Of a DNA stretch of 5,117 nucleotides, positions 5,105 through 5,117 are shown in pieces. This DNA comes from an uncultured Eubacteriales bacterium (lineage in GTDB: Bacteria; Bacillota; Clostridia; Peptostreptococcales; Anaerovoracaceae), in assembly GCA_902766915.1 (NCBI GenBank), contig CACXFN010000138.1:1-5117 (forward strand). Direction: 5' to 3'. Positions within the stretch are counted from its first letter, which is position 1; every line of letters begins with the position of its first letter. Under the pieces are notes generated by a model. That model worked only from the letters and a program-made list of their open reading frames with translations, did no database searches and was not told the origin of the DNA. Made by a program: the position numbers and the translations under genes.

Positions 5105-5117
5105 TGAATTTGAAATC
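5097..5117 (+). CDS. Start of the next gene, possibly the CpaF/TadA secretion ATPase (truncated by window edge)
   Basis: ATG 5097-5099 opens a frame reading MFDEFEI to the right edge, overlapping the tadZ-like stop by 8 bases. GGGTG (5086-5090) lies 6 bases upstream as a usable ribosome binding site. In Tad/Flp loci a TadZ/CpaE gene is commonly followed by cpaF/tadA, and an acidic N-terminus would fit, but seven residues cannot identify a family. An alternative start, ATG 5104-5106 overlapping the stop by one base (TGATG), would read MNLK in another frame but is 13 bases from GGGTG, so it is less likely. Confidence 0.45.

Overview
The window looks like chromosomal DNA from an AT-rich, low-GC Gram-positive anaerobe of the class Clostridia, most likely a Lachnospiraceae relative. 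This is inferred from base composition, AGGGG/AAGGA-type ribosome binding sites, a TrpRS of Bacillus/Clostridium type, and a tad-type pilus locus of the kind common in that family. No species can be named from the sequence.

Layout. (1) Bases 2-160, plus strand: the last 52 codons of a gene that enters from the left. Its sequence resembles the extreme C-terminus of a clostridial large serine recombinase. (2) Bases 172-1774, minus strand: a two-gene unit in which trpS (tryptophanyl-tRNA synthetase) is read first and overlaps by 14 bases a membrane-anchored staphylococcal-nuclease-like protein. The nuclease ends unusually early, 11 bases from the recombinase stop codon, so this point may be the edge of an integrated element. 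(3) Bases 1775-1944: a short divergent control region with one reasonable SigA-type promoter and a small inverted repeat. (4) Bases 1945-3690, plus strand: a long-chain acyl-CoA synthetase of the AMP-forming ligase superfamily, ended by a clear intrinsic terminator (3719-3763). (5) Bases 3764-3931: a purine-rich leader with repeated AAGGGGA motifs and two tiny ORFs, each with a ribosome binding site. (6) Bases 3932-5104, plus strand: a TadZ/CpaE-like deviant MinD/ParA ATPase. Its last 8 bases overlap the start of another gene running off the right edge, plausibly the CpaF/TadA secretion ATPase.

The genes form at least three functional units: translation plus an extracytoplasmic nuclease, fatty-acid activation, and the start of a Tad (Flp) pilus assembly operon. 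Nothing here is clearly a new system. The points most worth a second look are the recombinase/nuclease junction, the small-ORF leader in front of tadZ, the non-canonical nucleotide-binding motifs in both TadZ and the acyl-CoA synthetase, and a 15-bp in-frame duplication inside tadZ. Several start codons are better placed downstream of the longest possible ORF start, and the reasons are given in each entry.
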